From Rhizobium phaseoli (GTDB taxonomy: Bacteria; Pseudomonadota; Alphaproteobacteria; Rhizobiales; Rhizobiaceae): a DNA stretch of 64,000 bases. Shown here one piece after another: positions 32,758 through 41,947 of this stretch. The position numbers and the translations under genes are program-made. The stretch spans positions 62,001 through 126,000 of the forward strand of contig NZ_ML133571.1 of assembly GCF_003985125.1 (NCBI RefSeq), in the 5' to 3' direction. How positions within the stretch are numbered: the first letter of the stretch is position 1; each line of letters starts with the position of its first letter. The notes under the pieces are model-generated. The model did no database searches. It saw nothing but the letters and a program-made list of their open reading frames with translations, and was not told the origin of the DNA.

Positions 32758-33936
32758 GGAATCGGGAATATCGCGAAAACCGCGGCCGGGCTCGATGCCC
32801 TCGCGCATGACGAGGTTGCGTAGCGGCGGAATGGCGGAGAGGATATGCAGGCCGGCGGCGCGCAGCATCTGCACCGGCAGGAAATCCGAGAGCAGCGAGC
32901 GGTTGAGGAGGTCGACACTCGCCGTACGCGTCATGATGTCGGCGCGGCGCTTGCGGTCGAAGCTGTCGCCGGCATCGGCGGGCACCGGCAATTCCGCCCT
33001 GTCGCAGAGAATGTCGGTCAGCGCCATGATATCGCGCAGGCTGAGGTTCAGCCCCTGCGCCCCGATCGGCGGGAAGACATGGGCGGCCTCGCCGATCAGC
33101 GCCGTACGCCCCTTGCCGAAACGATGGGCCATCATGCCGGACAGAGGCCACAGCTGGACGCCCTCCTCCACATCGACTTTGCCGAGCATGGACTGCATCT
33201 GCGCCTCGACAAGGCGGCCGAGTTCGGCAAGCGGCAACTCCATGCGGGCGGCCGCCTCAGCGGGATCCTGCACCCAGACGAGGCTCGAACGGCTCCCCGG
33301 CAGCGGCACCTGGGTAAAGGGGCCGTGTTTGGTGTGGAATTCGCTCGAGATGTTCTGGTGCGGCAGGGAATGGGCAAAATTCAGCACCATGGCGGATTGC
33401 GGATAGGACCAGTTGCGCACGCCGATCCCTGATGTTTCGCGCAGCTTCGAGCCGCGGCCGTCGGCGCCGACGGCAAAATCGGCTGCAAGCGTCTCGCCTC
33501 CGGCAAGCGTGATCGACACTCGCTCGGCCGAGATCTCGATCGATTCGGCCATATCGGTGAAACGGGTGATATTGCCCTCGCCGGCCGAGGCCTGTTCGAG
33601 GATCTCAATCAGCGCCTTGTTGGGGAAATTATAGCCGAAGGCATCGAGGCCCACTTCGGCGGCGCGGAAGGTGGTGGTCGGCGCCCGCAGCAGCCGGTCG
33701 GTGCCGTCGATGATGCGCATGCTGGTCAGCGGTGCGGCCGCCGGGCGCAGCTTGTCCCAGAGCGTCAGCCGATCGAGGAAGCGGATGGATTGATCCATCA
33801 GCGCCGTGGTGCGCCGGTCCTCCCTCGTGGACAAGGGAGCCACCAGCGCCACATTGCGGCCGCCGCGGGCAAGCGCGATTGCGACGATCATGCCGGCGAG
33901 CCCGCCACCGATCATCGCGATTTCAAATGTCTTCAT
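32725..33936 (-). CDS. UbiH/UbiF family FAD-dependent hydroxylase
   Basis: A 403-residue flavoprotein: IAMIGGGLAGMIVAIALARG at the start (FAD GxGxxG), the DG motif VGADGRGSKLRETSG near residue 159, and GEAAHVFPPIGAQGLNLSLR near residue 282, the UbiH/COQ6 signature. The family hydroxylates the ring of ubiquinone precursors at the membrane. The ATG at 33936 is preferred; the open frame runs further upstream into the DUF934 gene without family character. It is 37 bp behind the cysI operon, and may be read with it. Its 3' end overlaps the AEC gene. Confidence 0.85.
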   Translation of the reverse strand: MKTFEIAMIGGGLAGMIVAIALARGGRNVALVAPLSTREDRRTTALMDQSIRFLDRLTLWDKLRPAAAPLTSMRIIDGTDRLLRAPTTTFRAAEVGLDAFGYNFPNKALIEILEQASAGEGNITRFTDMAESIEISAERVSITLAGGETLAADFAVGADGRGSKLRETSGIGVRNWSYPQSAMVLNFAHSLPHQNISSEFHTKHGPFTQVPLPGSRSSLVWVQDPAEAAARMELPLAELGRLVEAQMQSMLGKVDVEEGVQLWPLSGMMAHRFGKGRTALIGEAAHVFPPIGAQGLNLSLRDIMALTDILCDRAELPVPADAGDSFDRKRRADIMTRTASVDLLNRSLLSDFLPVQMLRAAGLHILSAIPPLRNLVMREGIEPGRGFRDIPDSLREKLKRKKA

Positions 33937-33973
33937 GCTATTGTTCCGCCATCGCAAGAGGCGGATCGGCCGC

Positions 33974-34489
33974 TTATGCGGCCGGCTTCGCCTGACGGCG
34001 CCAACTATAGCCCTTGCCGGCTTCGGCGTCACGCACCGCCGGCTGATAATGATGGGGAATGGCGGGAAGACGGTTCTCGGCAAGCCGCTTCAGCGCCGTG
34101 GCGTTGCTGACCGAGAAGCTGTCGATGCCGACGCGCAGCATCAGCGGCACCTGGTCGATCAGCACGTCGCCGACGGCGCGCAGCTCGTTGGTATAACCCA
34201 AGCGCTGGCGCAGCAGCGAGGCATGGCTGAAGGCGCGGCCGTCGTTGAAGGCCGGGAAGGCGACGGCGATAATGTCAAGGCGAGAGAGATAGGGCTCCAG
34301 CCGGCGCACGTCATCGGCGGGCTTGATCAGCACGCCGAGGCCGACATCATTGCTTTCATCGGCTCTGGCGATCAGCTCGTCGAGGCCGAGCAACGGCTTC
34401 TGCTCTCCTGTTACCTTCACCTCGTCGGTCTCGATTACCCAGGGATCGTTCTCGACAAAACCGGTTTCTTTCCAGATCTTGGTCATCAT
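33974..34489 (-). CDS. DUF934 protein, sulfite reduction partner
   Basis: A 171-residue protein of the DUF934 family, which almost always sits next to ferredoxin-type sulfite reductase. The core is GVLIKPADDVRRLEPYLSRL, then IAVAFPAFNDGRAFSHASLLR near residue 75 and GYTNELRAVGDVLIDQVPLM. Two adjacent ATG codons are possible (34489 and 34486); the second fits better with GGAGGGG. It lies seven bases after cysI. The exact biochemical role is unknown. Confidence 0.85.
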   Translation of the reverse strand: MMTKIWKETGFVENDPWVIETDEVKVTGEQKPLLGLDELIARADESNDVGLGVLIKPADDVRRLEPYLSRLDIIAVAFPAFNDGRAFSHASLLRQRLGYTNELRAVGDVLIDQVPLMLRVGIDSFSVSNATALKRLAENRLPAIPHHYQPAVRDAEAGKGYSWRRQAKPAA

Positions 34490-34496
34490 CCCCTCC

Positions 34497-36167
34497 TTAT
34501 GCCGCTTCCGCGGCCGAGCCGTATAGCGCAGTCTTGAAGGGCTGCGGCCCGACGCGGCGATAGGCGGCGAGGAAGGTTTCGGACGGATCGAGGCGCAGGC
34601 CGAGATAGGTGTCGACGATCGTCTCGATCGCGTCGGTCACCCGGTCCGGCTCGAAGCCGCGGCCGATGATTTCGCCGATCGAGGTATGCTCGTCGCCGGA
34701 GCCGCCGAGCGTGATCTGGTAGAGCTCGGCGCCCTTCTTCTCCACCCCGAGCAGGCCGATATGGCCGACATGGTGATGGCCGCAGGCATTGATGCAGCCG
34801 GAGATCTTGATCTTCAGTTCGCCGATCTCGGCCTGGCGTTCGGGATTGCCGAAGCGGCGGGAGATTTCCTGCGCGACCGGAATGGAGCGCGCATTGGCGA
34901 GCGCGCAGTAGTCCAGCCCCGGACAGGCAATGATATCGGTGATCAGGCCGGCATTGGCTTCGGCGAGATCGATGGCGACGAGGCCGCGATAGATGGCTTC
35001 GAGATCGGCCAGCGCTACGTGCGGCAGGATCAGGTTCTGCTCATGGCTGACGCGGATTTCGTCGAAAGCATATTCCTCGGCGAGATCGGCGATCGCATCC
35101 ATCTGCGCGTCGGTGGCGTCGCCCGGAATGCCGCCGATCGGCTTCAGCGAGATCGTCACCATGCCGTAATCGGGGTTCTTGTGCGGCTGCACATTCTGCT
35201 GGACCCAGCGGGCGAAAGCCGGATCGGCCTTCTTCCAGCGGGCGAGGTTTTCCCAGCCCTCGGCACGCTGAGGCAGGTCAGGCAGCGCGAAATAGGTGGC
35301 GATCGCCTCGACATCCTGCTCCGGCAGCCTCAGTTCGCTGTCCTTCAGCGCCGCAAATTCGGCCTCCACCTGGCGCGTCAGCTCCTCGGTGCCGGTTTCG
35401 TGCACCAGGATCTTGATGCGGGCCTTGTACTTGTTGTCGCGGCGGCCGTGCAGATTGTACACGCGCACGATCGCCGTGGTGTAGGAGAGCAGATCCTCCT
35501 CGGGCAGGAAGTCGCGGATCAGCTTGGCGATCATCGGCGTGCGGCCCTGGCCACCGCCGACATAGACGGCAAAGCCGATCTCGCCCTTGTCGTTCCTCTT
35601 CAGGTGCAGGCCGATATCATGGACCTGAATGGCGGCACGGTCGCGCTCGGCGCCGGTGACGGCGATCTTGAACTTGCGCGGCAGGAAGGAGAATTCCGGA
35701 TGAACCGACGACCACTGGCGCAGGATCTCGGCATAGGGTCTGGGATCGGCGACTTCATCGGCGGCTGCACCCGCGAAGTGATCGGCCGTCACGTTTCTGA
35801 TGCAGTTGCCCGAGGTCTGCAGCGCATGCATCTCGACGCTGGCGAGGTCGGCCAGCGCATCGGGGATTTCCGACAGCTTCGGCCAGTTGAACTGCAGGTT
35901 CTGGCGCGTGGTGAAGTGGCCGTAGCCGCGGTCATAGGTGCGGGCGATATGGGCGAGCATGCGCAGCTGGCGCGCGCTCAGCGTGCCATAGGGAATGGCG
36001 ATGCGCAGCATATAGGCATGAAGCTGCAGATAAACGCCGTTCATCAGGCGCAGCGGCTTGAATGCATCCTCGGCAAGCTCGCCGGACAGGCGGCGCTGAA
36101 CCTGGTCGCGGAACTGCTCGACGCGCTCGCTGACAAAGGCATGGTCAAATTCGTCGTAACGGTACAT
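34497..36167 (-). CDS. cysI: Siroheme nitrite/sulfite reductase (CysI type)
   Basis: The 556-residue protein has the duplicated ferredoxin-like and siroheme-binding domains of assimilatory sulfite reductases. Siroheme/iron-sulfur ligands are visible as two cysteine pairs, ACPGLDYCALA near residue 424 and SGCINACGHHHVGHIG near residue 464. Earlier, GHFTTRQNLQFNWPKL and TSGNCIRNVTADHFAG are conserved substrate-site blocks. It reduces sulfite to sulfide in the cytoplasm for cysteine synthesis. It is flanked by cysG (siroheme synthesis) and two accessory genes in one tight operon. Confidence 0.92.
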   Translation of the reverse strand: MYRYDEFDHAFVSERVEQFRDQVQRRLSGELAEDAFKPLRLMNGVYLQLHAYMLRIAIPYGTLSARQLRMLAHIARTYDRGYGHFTTRQNLQFNWPKLSEIPDALADLASVEMHALQTSGNCIRNVTADHFAGAAADEVADPRPYAEILRQWSSVHPEFSFLPRKFKIAVTGAERDRAAIQVHDIGLHLKRNDKGEIGFAVYVGGGQGRTPMIAKLIRDFLPEEDLLSYTTAIVRVYNLHGRRDNKYKARIKILVHETGTEELTRQVEAEFAALKDSELRLPEQDVEAIATYFALPDLPQRAEGWENLARWKKADPAFARWVQQNVQPHKNPDYGMVTISLKPIGGIPGDATDAQMDAIADLAEEYAFDEIRVSHEQNLILPHVALADLEAIYRGLVAIDLAEANAGLITDIIACPGLDYCALANARSIPVAQEISRRFGNPERQAEIGELKIKISGCINACGHHHVGHIGLLGVEKKGAELYQITLGGSGDEHTSIGEIIGRGFEPDRVTDAIETIVDTYLGLRLDPSETFLAAYRRVGPQPFKTALYGSAAEAA

Positions 36168-36175
36168 CGTCTTCC

Positions 36176-36490
36176 TCAGACTGCAATGAATTCGGGATCG
36201 GCAGGAGCGTAGCCCGGTGCGTATTCCATGGTCGGCCCCTGGGCGCGAATGCGCTCACGCAGGCGCAGCGGCCAGAGAATGCCGTTGGTTTCCTGAACGT
36301 CGACGACGGCGACGTCAACCACCTCGTTGTCGGCATAGGATTTCTTGCCGATCGCTTCCAGCGCGTCGACGGCTTCGTTATGGCGGGCGACAAGCGCTTC
36401 CTGCAGCGAGGTCGACCATTTCCCGTTAGCATCCAGCCAGACGGCAATGCCATCCGTCAGCCGGTTGGCCGTCAGAACCTTGTCTACCAT
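36176..36490 (-). CDS. DUF2849 protein
   Basis: A 104-residue protein of the DUF2849 family, typical of alphaproteobacterial sulfite reduction operons between cysG and cysI. It starts MVDKVLTANRLTDGIAVWLD, with GKWSTSLQEALVA and a C-terminal YAPGYAPADPEFIA. The gaps are two bases to cysG and eight to cysI, so it is cotranscribed. Function unknown; a small helper of siroheme insertion or the reductase is possible. Confidence 0.85.
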   Translation of the reverse strand: MVDKVLTANRLTDGIAVWLDANGKWSTSLQEALVARHNEAVDALEAIGKKSYADNEVVDVAVVDVQETNGILWPLRLRERIRAQGPTMEYAPGYAPADPEFIAV

Positions 36491-36492
36491 AT

Positions 36493-37932
36493 TCAGCTCC
36501 TTGCAAGTTCCTCGAGCCGGGCGTTTGCGCGCACCAGCGGCTCGGACAGTTCGAAATTGGCGCCGGCGACCGCGTCGCCGATAATGACCATGACCGGCCC
36601 GGTCAACTCATCGCGGTGCTGCAGATCGGGCAGATCGGCAAGCGTGCCGTGCAGCAGACGGCGCTCCGCGCGGCTGGCATTTTCGATGACGGCGACTGTC
36701 GTTTCGGCGGGAATGCCGGCCTGCATCAGCCGCTCGGCGACGGAGGCGGCAACCGTGCGGCCCATATAGACGGCGATCGTCGCGCCGGAGACGGCAAGGC
36801 TTGCCCAATCGGGCAGCACGTCGCCGGTGAGATCATGGCCGGTGGTGAAGACCAGTGAGGAGGCGACGCCGCGCAGCGTCAGCGGCAGTTCGAAATCGGC
36901 GGCAGCGGCGAAAGCCGAGGTGATGCCGGGCACGACCTCATAGGTGACGCCGGCAGCACGCAATGCGGCCATTTCTTCCCCTGCCCGGCCATAGACCAGC
37001 GGATCGCCCGACTTGAGGCGGACGACGCGCTTGCCCTGGCGGCCGAGCTCGACCAGAAGCTCGTTGATCTCTTCCTGCGATTTCGAATGGCAACCCTTGC
37101 GCTTGCCGACCGACAGCCGCTCGGCGTCACGGCGGCCCATGTCGACGATCGCCTGCGGCACAAGCGCGTCAAAGACGATGACATCGGCTTCCATCATCAC
37201 GCGCTGGGCGCGCAGCGTCAGCAGATCCTCAGCCCCAGGACCGGCGCCGACCAGCCAGACGTGGCCGGCGACCTTGTCCATCGCGCCCAGCAGCCGGTCG
37301 GCGGCCTGACGGGCCTGCGACAGGTTGCCGTTGGCGACCGCATCGGCGACGGCGCCGGAGAAGAAGCGGCGCCAGAAGACACGGCGGGAAACGCCGCGGG
37401 GCACGAGCTGTTCGACCGCCTTGCGGTAGCTCGTCGCCAATCCGGCCAGGCGCCCAAGCGAGGGAGAGAGAAGCTGGTCGATCTGCGCGCGGATCATCTG
37501 CGCCAGAACCGGCCCCGCCCCTTCGGTACCGATCGCAACGGCGACCGGGGCGCGATTGACAAGCGCCGGGGTGAAGAAATCGCAGTAATCGGGCTGATCG
37601 ACGGCATTGGCCGGAATGCTTGCAGCGCGGGCAGCACCGACGATCTCGCGGTCATCGGCTTCATCGCCGGTGGCGGCAAAGACGAGGGCCGCCCCCTCAA
37701 CCTGCGCGGCGGAAAAGCCCGCACGCACGGTCTCGATGCGATTGGCGATCAGGAAGGCATGATAATCGGCTTCCGGCCGCTCTGCATAGGCGACGATCCG
37801 CGCCCGCGTGTTGAGCAGCAGCCGCACCTTGGCGAAGGCTTCGTCGCCATTGCCGAAGACAGCCGTCTTCTGGCCTTCCACGCGAAAGAAGGCTGGAAAT
37901 ACCGAAAGCTGCTCAGTCTTGGGAGACATCAT
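36493..37932 (-). CDS. cysG: Siroheme synthase (multifunctional)
   Basis: A 479-residue fusion. Residues 1-215 are the precorrin-2 dehydrogenase/ferrochelatase half (FRVEGQKTAVFGNGDEAFAK) and residues 225-465 the uroporphyrinogen-III methyltransferase half, with VWLVGAGPGAEDLLTLRAQR, the SAM site VVRLKSGDPLVYGRAGEE and VVPGITSAFAAAADFE. It turns uroporphyrinogen III into siroheme for the reductase encoded downstream. The ATG at 37932 is preferred over an open extension of 14 residues. It is the first gene of the operon. Confidence 0.92.
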   Translation of the reverse strand: MMSPKTEQLSVFPAFFRVEGQKTAVFGNGDEAFAKVRLLLNTRARIVAYAERPEADYHAFLIANRIETVRAGFSAAQVEGAALVFAATGDEADDREIVGAARAASIPANAVDQPDYCDFFTPALVNRAPVAVAIGTEGAGPVLAQMIRAQIDQLLSPSLGRLAGLATSYRKAVEQLVPRGVSRRVFWRRFFSGAVADAVANGNLSQARQAADRLLGAMDKVAGHVWLVGAGPGAEDLLTLRAQRVMMEADVIVFDALVPQAIVDMGRRDAERLSVGKRKGCHSKSQEEINELLVELGRQGKRVVRLKSGDPLVYGRAGEEMAALRAAGVTYEVVPGITSAFAAAADFELPLTLRGVASSLVFTTGHDLTGDVLPDWASLAVSGATIAVYMGRTVAASVAERLMQAGIPAETTVAVIENASRAERRLLHGTLADLPDLQHRDELTGPVMVIIGDAVAGANFELSEPLVRANARLEELARS

Positions 37933-38195
37933 CAATCCACTTCGAAGTTGCCAGAATATGCCCGTGATCGACAAGGGATTGAAGGAACAGAAATTCGAAA
38001 GCCCCAGTAAGCGCGTATTCTTTTGCTCGCACCATCGGCGATTTGAGAAAAGTCAACCGTGCTGACGAAACCCGCCTGTTCCCACTCTCTTTGTTGCGGT
38101 GCAGTATAAAGCCTGTGATAAACGGCGTCCACCGGCGTTTGGCGCATTTCGCTCGCGCCTCCAAGGCGATAGACTAGGAAAAACCGGAGACGCCA

Positions 38196-38783
38196 ATGCC
38201 TGACAAGACCATCGCCGCCCGCCTGCTTTCGGTCATCGAGGATGATATCCTGCCGCTCACCGAACACGGCGTTTCGCTTGGCAACAAGGTGTTCGGCGCG
38301 GCGATCCTGCGCAAATCCGATCTGTCGCTCGTCGTCGCCGAGACCAATAACGAGCTGGAGAATCCGCTCTGGCACGGCGAGGTGCATACACTGAAGCGCT
38401 TCTACGAACTTGGCGACAAGCCGGCGACCAGGGATTTGATCTTTCTGTCGACGCACGAACCCTGCACCATGTGCATGTCAGCGATCACGTGGGCGGGTTT
38501 CGACAATTTCTACTATTTCTTCAGCCATGAGGATTCCCGCGATGCCTTCGCCATTCCGCATGACCTGAAGATCCTGAAGGAGGTCTTCGGGCTTGAACCC
38601 GGCGGCTATCGCAGGCAGAACGCCTTCTGGAACAGCTTTGCCATCGCCGATCTCATCGAGACCGAGGAGGCTCCGCTGAAGGAGGCGCTGAAAGCGCAGG
38701 CCGTTCGCATCAAGGCGCGCTACGATGCGCTTTCCACCAGCTACCAATCGTCAAAGAGCGCCAACGATATTCCCCTCAACTGA
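38196..38783 (+). CDS. Cytidine/deoxycytidylate deaminase family protein
   Basis: A 195-residue protein with the zinc deaminase signatures: the HGEVHTLKRFYE block near residue 67 (zinc His and catalytic Glu) and the PCTMCMSAITW block near residue 88 (two zinc cysteines). It is not a close match to TadA. Such enzymes deaminate a nucleobase or related compound in the cytoplasm. It diverges from cysG and is followed by mazG, 20 bp away, so the two form an operon that may both clean damaged nucleotides. Substrate unknown. Confidence 0.82.
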   Translation: MPDKTIAARLLSVIEDDILPLTEHGVSLGNKVFGAAILRKSDLSLVVAETNNELENPLWHGEVHTLKRFYELGDKPATRDLIFLSTHEPCTMCMSAITWAGFDNFYYFFSHEDSRDAFAIPHDLKILKEVFGLEPGGYRRQNAFWNSFAIADLIETEEAPLKEALKAQAVRIKARYDALSTSYQSSKSANDIPLN

Positions 38784-38803
38784 GGATGCTGAACCGAGGC
38801 ACC

Positions 38804-39643
38804 ATGGAACCTTCAAAAGACATTTCGCGGCTGATCGAGATCATGGCGGCATTGCGCCATCCCGAGACCGGCTGCCCCTGGGACATCGAGCAGAATTTTC
38901 AGACGATCAAGCCCTATACGATCGAGGAAGCCTATGAGGTCTCCGACGCGATCGAGCGCGGCGATATGGACGATCTCTGCGACGAGCTGGGCGACCTGCT
39001 GCTGCAGGTGGTCTTCCATGCCCGCATGGCCGAGGAGGCCGGCGAATTCTCCTTCGGCGACGTGGTCAATGCCATCACCACCAAGATGATCCGCCGCCAC
39101 CCGCACGTCTTCGCCCGGTCGGAAGCGGATACACCGGACGCGGTGAAGATCCAATGGGACGAGATCAAGCAGGCGGAAAAACGCGAACGGGCCGAGCGCC
39201 GGTCACGGCGCGGGATTACCGAGGATTTCAAGGGCGGCTTCTTGGGCTCGGTACAGCGCAGCTTCCCGGCCTTGACGGAAGCGCTGAAACTGCAGGAACG
39301 CGCCGCCAAGGTCGGCTTCGACTGGTCGGCGCCGGAGCCAATCCTCGACAAGATCGAGGAAGAGATCGGCGAATTGCGGATGGCGCTTCGAGACGGCGAC
39401 CGGGCGAAGGTCAGCGACGAGCTCGGCGATCTGATCTTTGCGGTGGTGAATATCGGCCGGCATGTGAAGGCTGATCCAGAACAGGCGCTGCGCGGAACGA
39501 ATACGAAATTCCGGCGTCGGTTCAATCACATCGAGAATGTTCTTGAAGCGGAAGGCGAGACGCTGGAGGCGGCCAGCCTGGAACGGATGGAGGAGATCTG
39601 GCAGGCGGCGAAGGCGATTGAAAGAGCGCTCGGGGCTGAGTAG
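38804..39643 (+). CDS. mazG: Nucleoside triphosphate pyrophosphohydrolase MazG
   Basis: A 279-residue protein with two MazG domains. The first contains CPWDIEQNFQTIKPYTIEEA and EVSDAIERGDMDDLCDELGD, the second KIEEEIGELRMALRDGDRAK and SDELGDLIFAVVNIGRH, each with the acidic E-E-x-x-E/D metal sites. It hydrolyses non-canonical or excess nucleoside triphosphates. ATG 38804 is chosen for GAGGCACC in front; a start 18 bases earlier is possible. It is last in a two-gene operon and is followed by intergenic repeats. Confidence 0.92.
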   Translation: MEPSKDISRLIEIMAALRHPETGCPWDIEQNFQTIKPYTIEEAYEVSDAIERGDMDDLCDELGDLLLQVVFHARMAEEAGEFSFGDVVNAITTKMIRRHPHVFARSEADTPDAVKIQWDEIKQAEKRERAERRSRRGITEDFKGGFLGSVQRSFPALTEALKLQERAAKVGFDWSAPEPILDKIEEEIGELRMALRDGDRAKVSDELGDLIFAVVNIGRHVKADPEQALRGTNTKFRRRFNHIENVLEAEGETLEAASLERMEEIWQAAKAIERALGAE

Positions 39644-39648
39644 GTCCA

Positions 39649-40175
39649 GCCGAGTTTGGCGAGAAGCCAACCCACTCTCCGTCGTCCTCGGCCTTGAGCC
39701 GAGGACCCATGCCACGACTGCTGGCGAATGCGGTGTGGATGCTCGGCTCAAGGCCGAGCACGACGGAGGGTGGGCTAAAGTTGCTGGAGATAGCTCACCT
39801 GAGCGCGAGCGAAGGGCAGTGAAGTATGTGCCGTGCGGCACTTTCATCCGACCCTTCGGGCCACCAACCAGCGTCGAGCCACAGGTCTCGAGCCATTGCC
39901 GGTACGGCTGAATAAAGCAAGCCGAGTTTGGAGAGAAGCCAACCCCACTCTCCGTCGTCCTCGGCCTTGAACCGAGGACCCATGCCACGACTGCCGGCGA
40001 ATGCGGTGTGGATGCTCGGCTCAAGGCCGAGCATGACGGAGGGTGGGGCTTAAGTCGCTGGATATAGCTCACCTTGGGCGCAAGCGAAGGGCAGCATGAA
40101 GGGCGTACCGTGCGGCCCCCTCATCCGACCCTTCGGGCCACCGACGGGGGTCGAGCCACAGGTCTCGACCCGTCC
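39649..40175. repeat. Two direct copies of a 272-bp palindromic intergenic repeat
   Basis: Copy 1 starts at 39649 and copy 2 at 39921, both beginning GCCGAGTTTGG-GAGAAGCCAA. Each contains a long imperfect palindrome, CCTCGGCCTTGAGCCGAGGAC against GCTCGGCTCAAGGCCGAGCA-GACGGAGG, and ends CCCTTCGGGCCACCRAC. The copies differ by scattered bases. The region fills the 547-bp gap between mazG and hflX, which converge here. This is a rhizobial intergenic repeat, not a gene. Confidence 0.9.
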
Positions 40176-40190
40176 TTCGAAGAGAATGCG

Positions 40191-41516
40191 TCACCGCTCC
40201 CAATCTTCCCGCGGCGGCTTCGGCCCGTTGCCGATGCGGCGTTCGAGTTCGGCGGCTTCGGTTTCGGAGAGCCGCAGATCGAGGGTGATCGAGCCGTCTT
40301 CATTGTCCTCGCGGCCGTCGACGATCGCATGGTCGTAGAGCCAGGGCAGCAGCGCCAGCTTGTCGACCGGAAGGCGGATGGTCGTTTCGGTCATCACGCC
40401 GGAAAGCCGGCGGCTGATCTCGTCCATCAGCGTATCGACGCCCTCGCCGCTGACGGCCGAGACCGCCACCACATTGCTGGCGCCGGCAGCCTTCTGCACC
40501 ATGGCGTCGTGGACCTCGGGCTCCAGCCGGTCGATCTTGTTCCAGACCTCGATCAGCCGCTTGCCGGCTTCGGCCTCATCGATGCCGAGATCGCCGAGGA
40601 TGCGCATCACGTCGGAGCTCTGCGCCTGGTTGTCGGGATCGGACATGTCGCGGACATGCAGGATGAGATCGGCTTCCAGCACCTCTTCGAGAGTCGCTCG
40701 GAAGGCGGCGACGAGATGGGTCGGCAGGTCGGAGATGAAGCCGACGGTATCGGACAGGATGACCGTGCGGCCATGCGGCAGCTTCATGCGGCGCAGCGTC
40801 GGGTCGAGCGTGGCAAAGAGCATGTCTTCGGCCAGCACGCCGGCGCCGGTGATGCGGTTGAACAGCGTCGATTTGCCGGCATTGGTATAGCCGACGAGCG
40901 CCACGATCGGATGCGGCACCTTGCGGCGCTTGGCGCGGTGGAGCTGGCGGGTACGCACGACCTGCTCCAGCTCGCGTTCGAGCTTGATGATGCGGTCCTG
41001 AAGCAACCGCCGGTCGGCTTCGATCTGGGTTTCGCCGGGGCCGCCCATGAAGCCGCCGCCGCCGCGCTGGCGTTCAAGGTGGGTCCAGCTGCGGACCAGC
41101 CGGCCCTTCTGATAATTGAGGTGCGCCAGATCGACCTGCAGCGTGCCTTCCTTGGTGGAGGCGCGGCGGCCGAAGATTTCGAGGATGAGGCCCGTCCGGT
41201 CGATGACCTTGGCGTTCCATTCCTTTTCGAGATTGCGCTGCTGCACCGGCGTCAGCGGATGATCGACGATGACGAGACCGGAATCGCGCTCGTCGAGCAG
41301 CGCCTTGATCTCCTCGATCTTGCCAGTGCCGAGCAGCGTCGCGGGCCGGGGATCATTGACCGGCACGACCTGGCCGTTGACGACATCGAGTTCGATTGCC
41401 TGGGCAAGGCCGGTCGCCTCTTCCAGCCGGCTCTCCGGCGTGCGGGTCGAGGCCGATTCGGTCTGGCCGCCGCGGCTGCGCGACTTCAGAACCGGCACGA
41501 CGACGGTCGCGCGCAT
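40191..41516 (-). CDS. hflX: GTPase HflX
   Basis: The 441-residue protein shows an N-terminal HflX domain with a glycine-rich RGGGGFMGGPGETQIEADRR near residue 150 and a GTPase domain with ALVGYTNAGKSTLFNRITG (G1), DTVGFISDLPTHLV (G3) and NKIDRL (G4). HflX binds the 50S ribosome subunit and splits stalled ribosomes under stress. The frame continues upstream of the ATG at 41516 toward hfq without a stop for about 22 codons, but no standard start is visible there. Order hfq-hflX is conserved in many bacteria. Confidence 0.93.
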   Translation of the reverse strand: MRATVVVPVLKSRSRGGQTESASTRTPESRLEEATGLAQAIELDVVNGQVVPVNDPRPATLLGTGKIEEIKALLDERDSGLVIVDHPLTPVQQRNLEKEWNAKVIDRTGLILEIFGRRASTKEGTLQVDLAHLNYQKGRLVRSWTHLERQRGGGGFMGGPGETQIEADRRLLQDRIIKLERELEQVVRTRQLHRAKRRKVPHPIVALVGYTNAGKSTLFNRITGAGVLAEDMLFATLDPTLRRMKLPHGRTVILSDTVGFISDLPTHLVAAFRATLEEVLEADLILHVRDMSDPDNQAQSSDVMRILGDLGIDEAEAGKRLIEVWNKIDRLEPEVHDAMVQKAAGASNVVAVSAVSGEGVDTLMDEISRRLSGVMTETTIRLPVDKLALLPWLYDHAIVDGREDNEDGSITLDLRLSETEAAELERRIGNGPKPPREDWER

Positions 41517-41593
41517 ATCGTCCCTGTGCTTGGCTGCCTCAGGGATGATCGAATCGTTCTTGGTATCGCGTGTCGAAATGAGGGCAGATCCTG

Positions 41594-41836
41594 TTAGGAC
41601 GCGGCTTCTTCACTCTCGAACATCTGCATCGGCTGACCCGGCATGATCGTCGAGATCGCATGCTTATACACCAGCTGCGAATGGCCGTCACGGCGAAGAA
41701 GAACACAGAAATTGTCGAAAGAGGTAACAACGCCCGTGAGTTTCACGCCGTTGATCAAAAAGATTGTCAGGGAAATCTTTTGCTTGCGAACAGTATTGAG
41801 AAATAAGTCCTGCAAATTCTGAGAACGTTCCGCCAT
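41594..41836 (-). CDS. hfq: RNA chaperone Hfq
   Basis: The 80-residue protein is a full Hfq: [20 protein letters not shown] (Sm1 motif region), [20 protein letters not shown] and [13 protein letters not shown] (Sm2 motif). It forms a hexameric ring that pairs small RNAs with mRNAs. In rhizobia it also controls nitrogen-fixation genes and sits after ntrYX, as here. It lies 111 bp after the aminotransferase gene and 77 bp before hflX. Confidence 0.97.
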
Positions 41837-41947
41837 CGCGCCGCTTCTTTCTTTATTGCCGACCTGATCTGGCCGGTAGAATATTAATCAACCTCTCCAT
41901 GCAAGACCGGCGGCACCCTCATTCCACCTGTCCAGCAAATCTTGGTA

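Noticed and set aside
39649..40175. Insertion sequence
   Set aside because: No transposase frame and no target duplication; it is an intergenic repeat.
40074..41597. 507-codon open frame on the plus strand
   Set aside because: It is antisense to hflX; the hflX GTPase motifs decide the strand.
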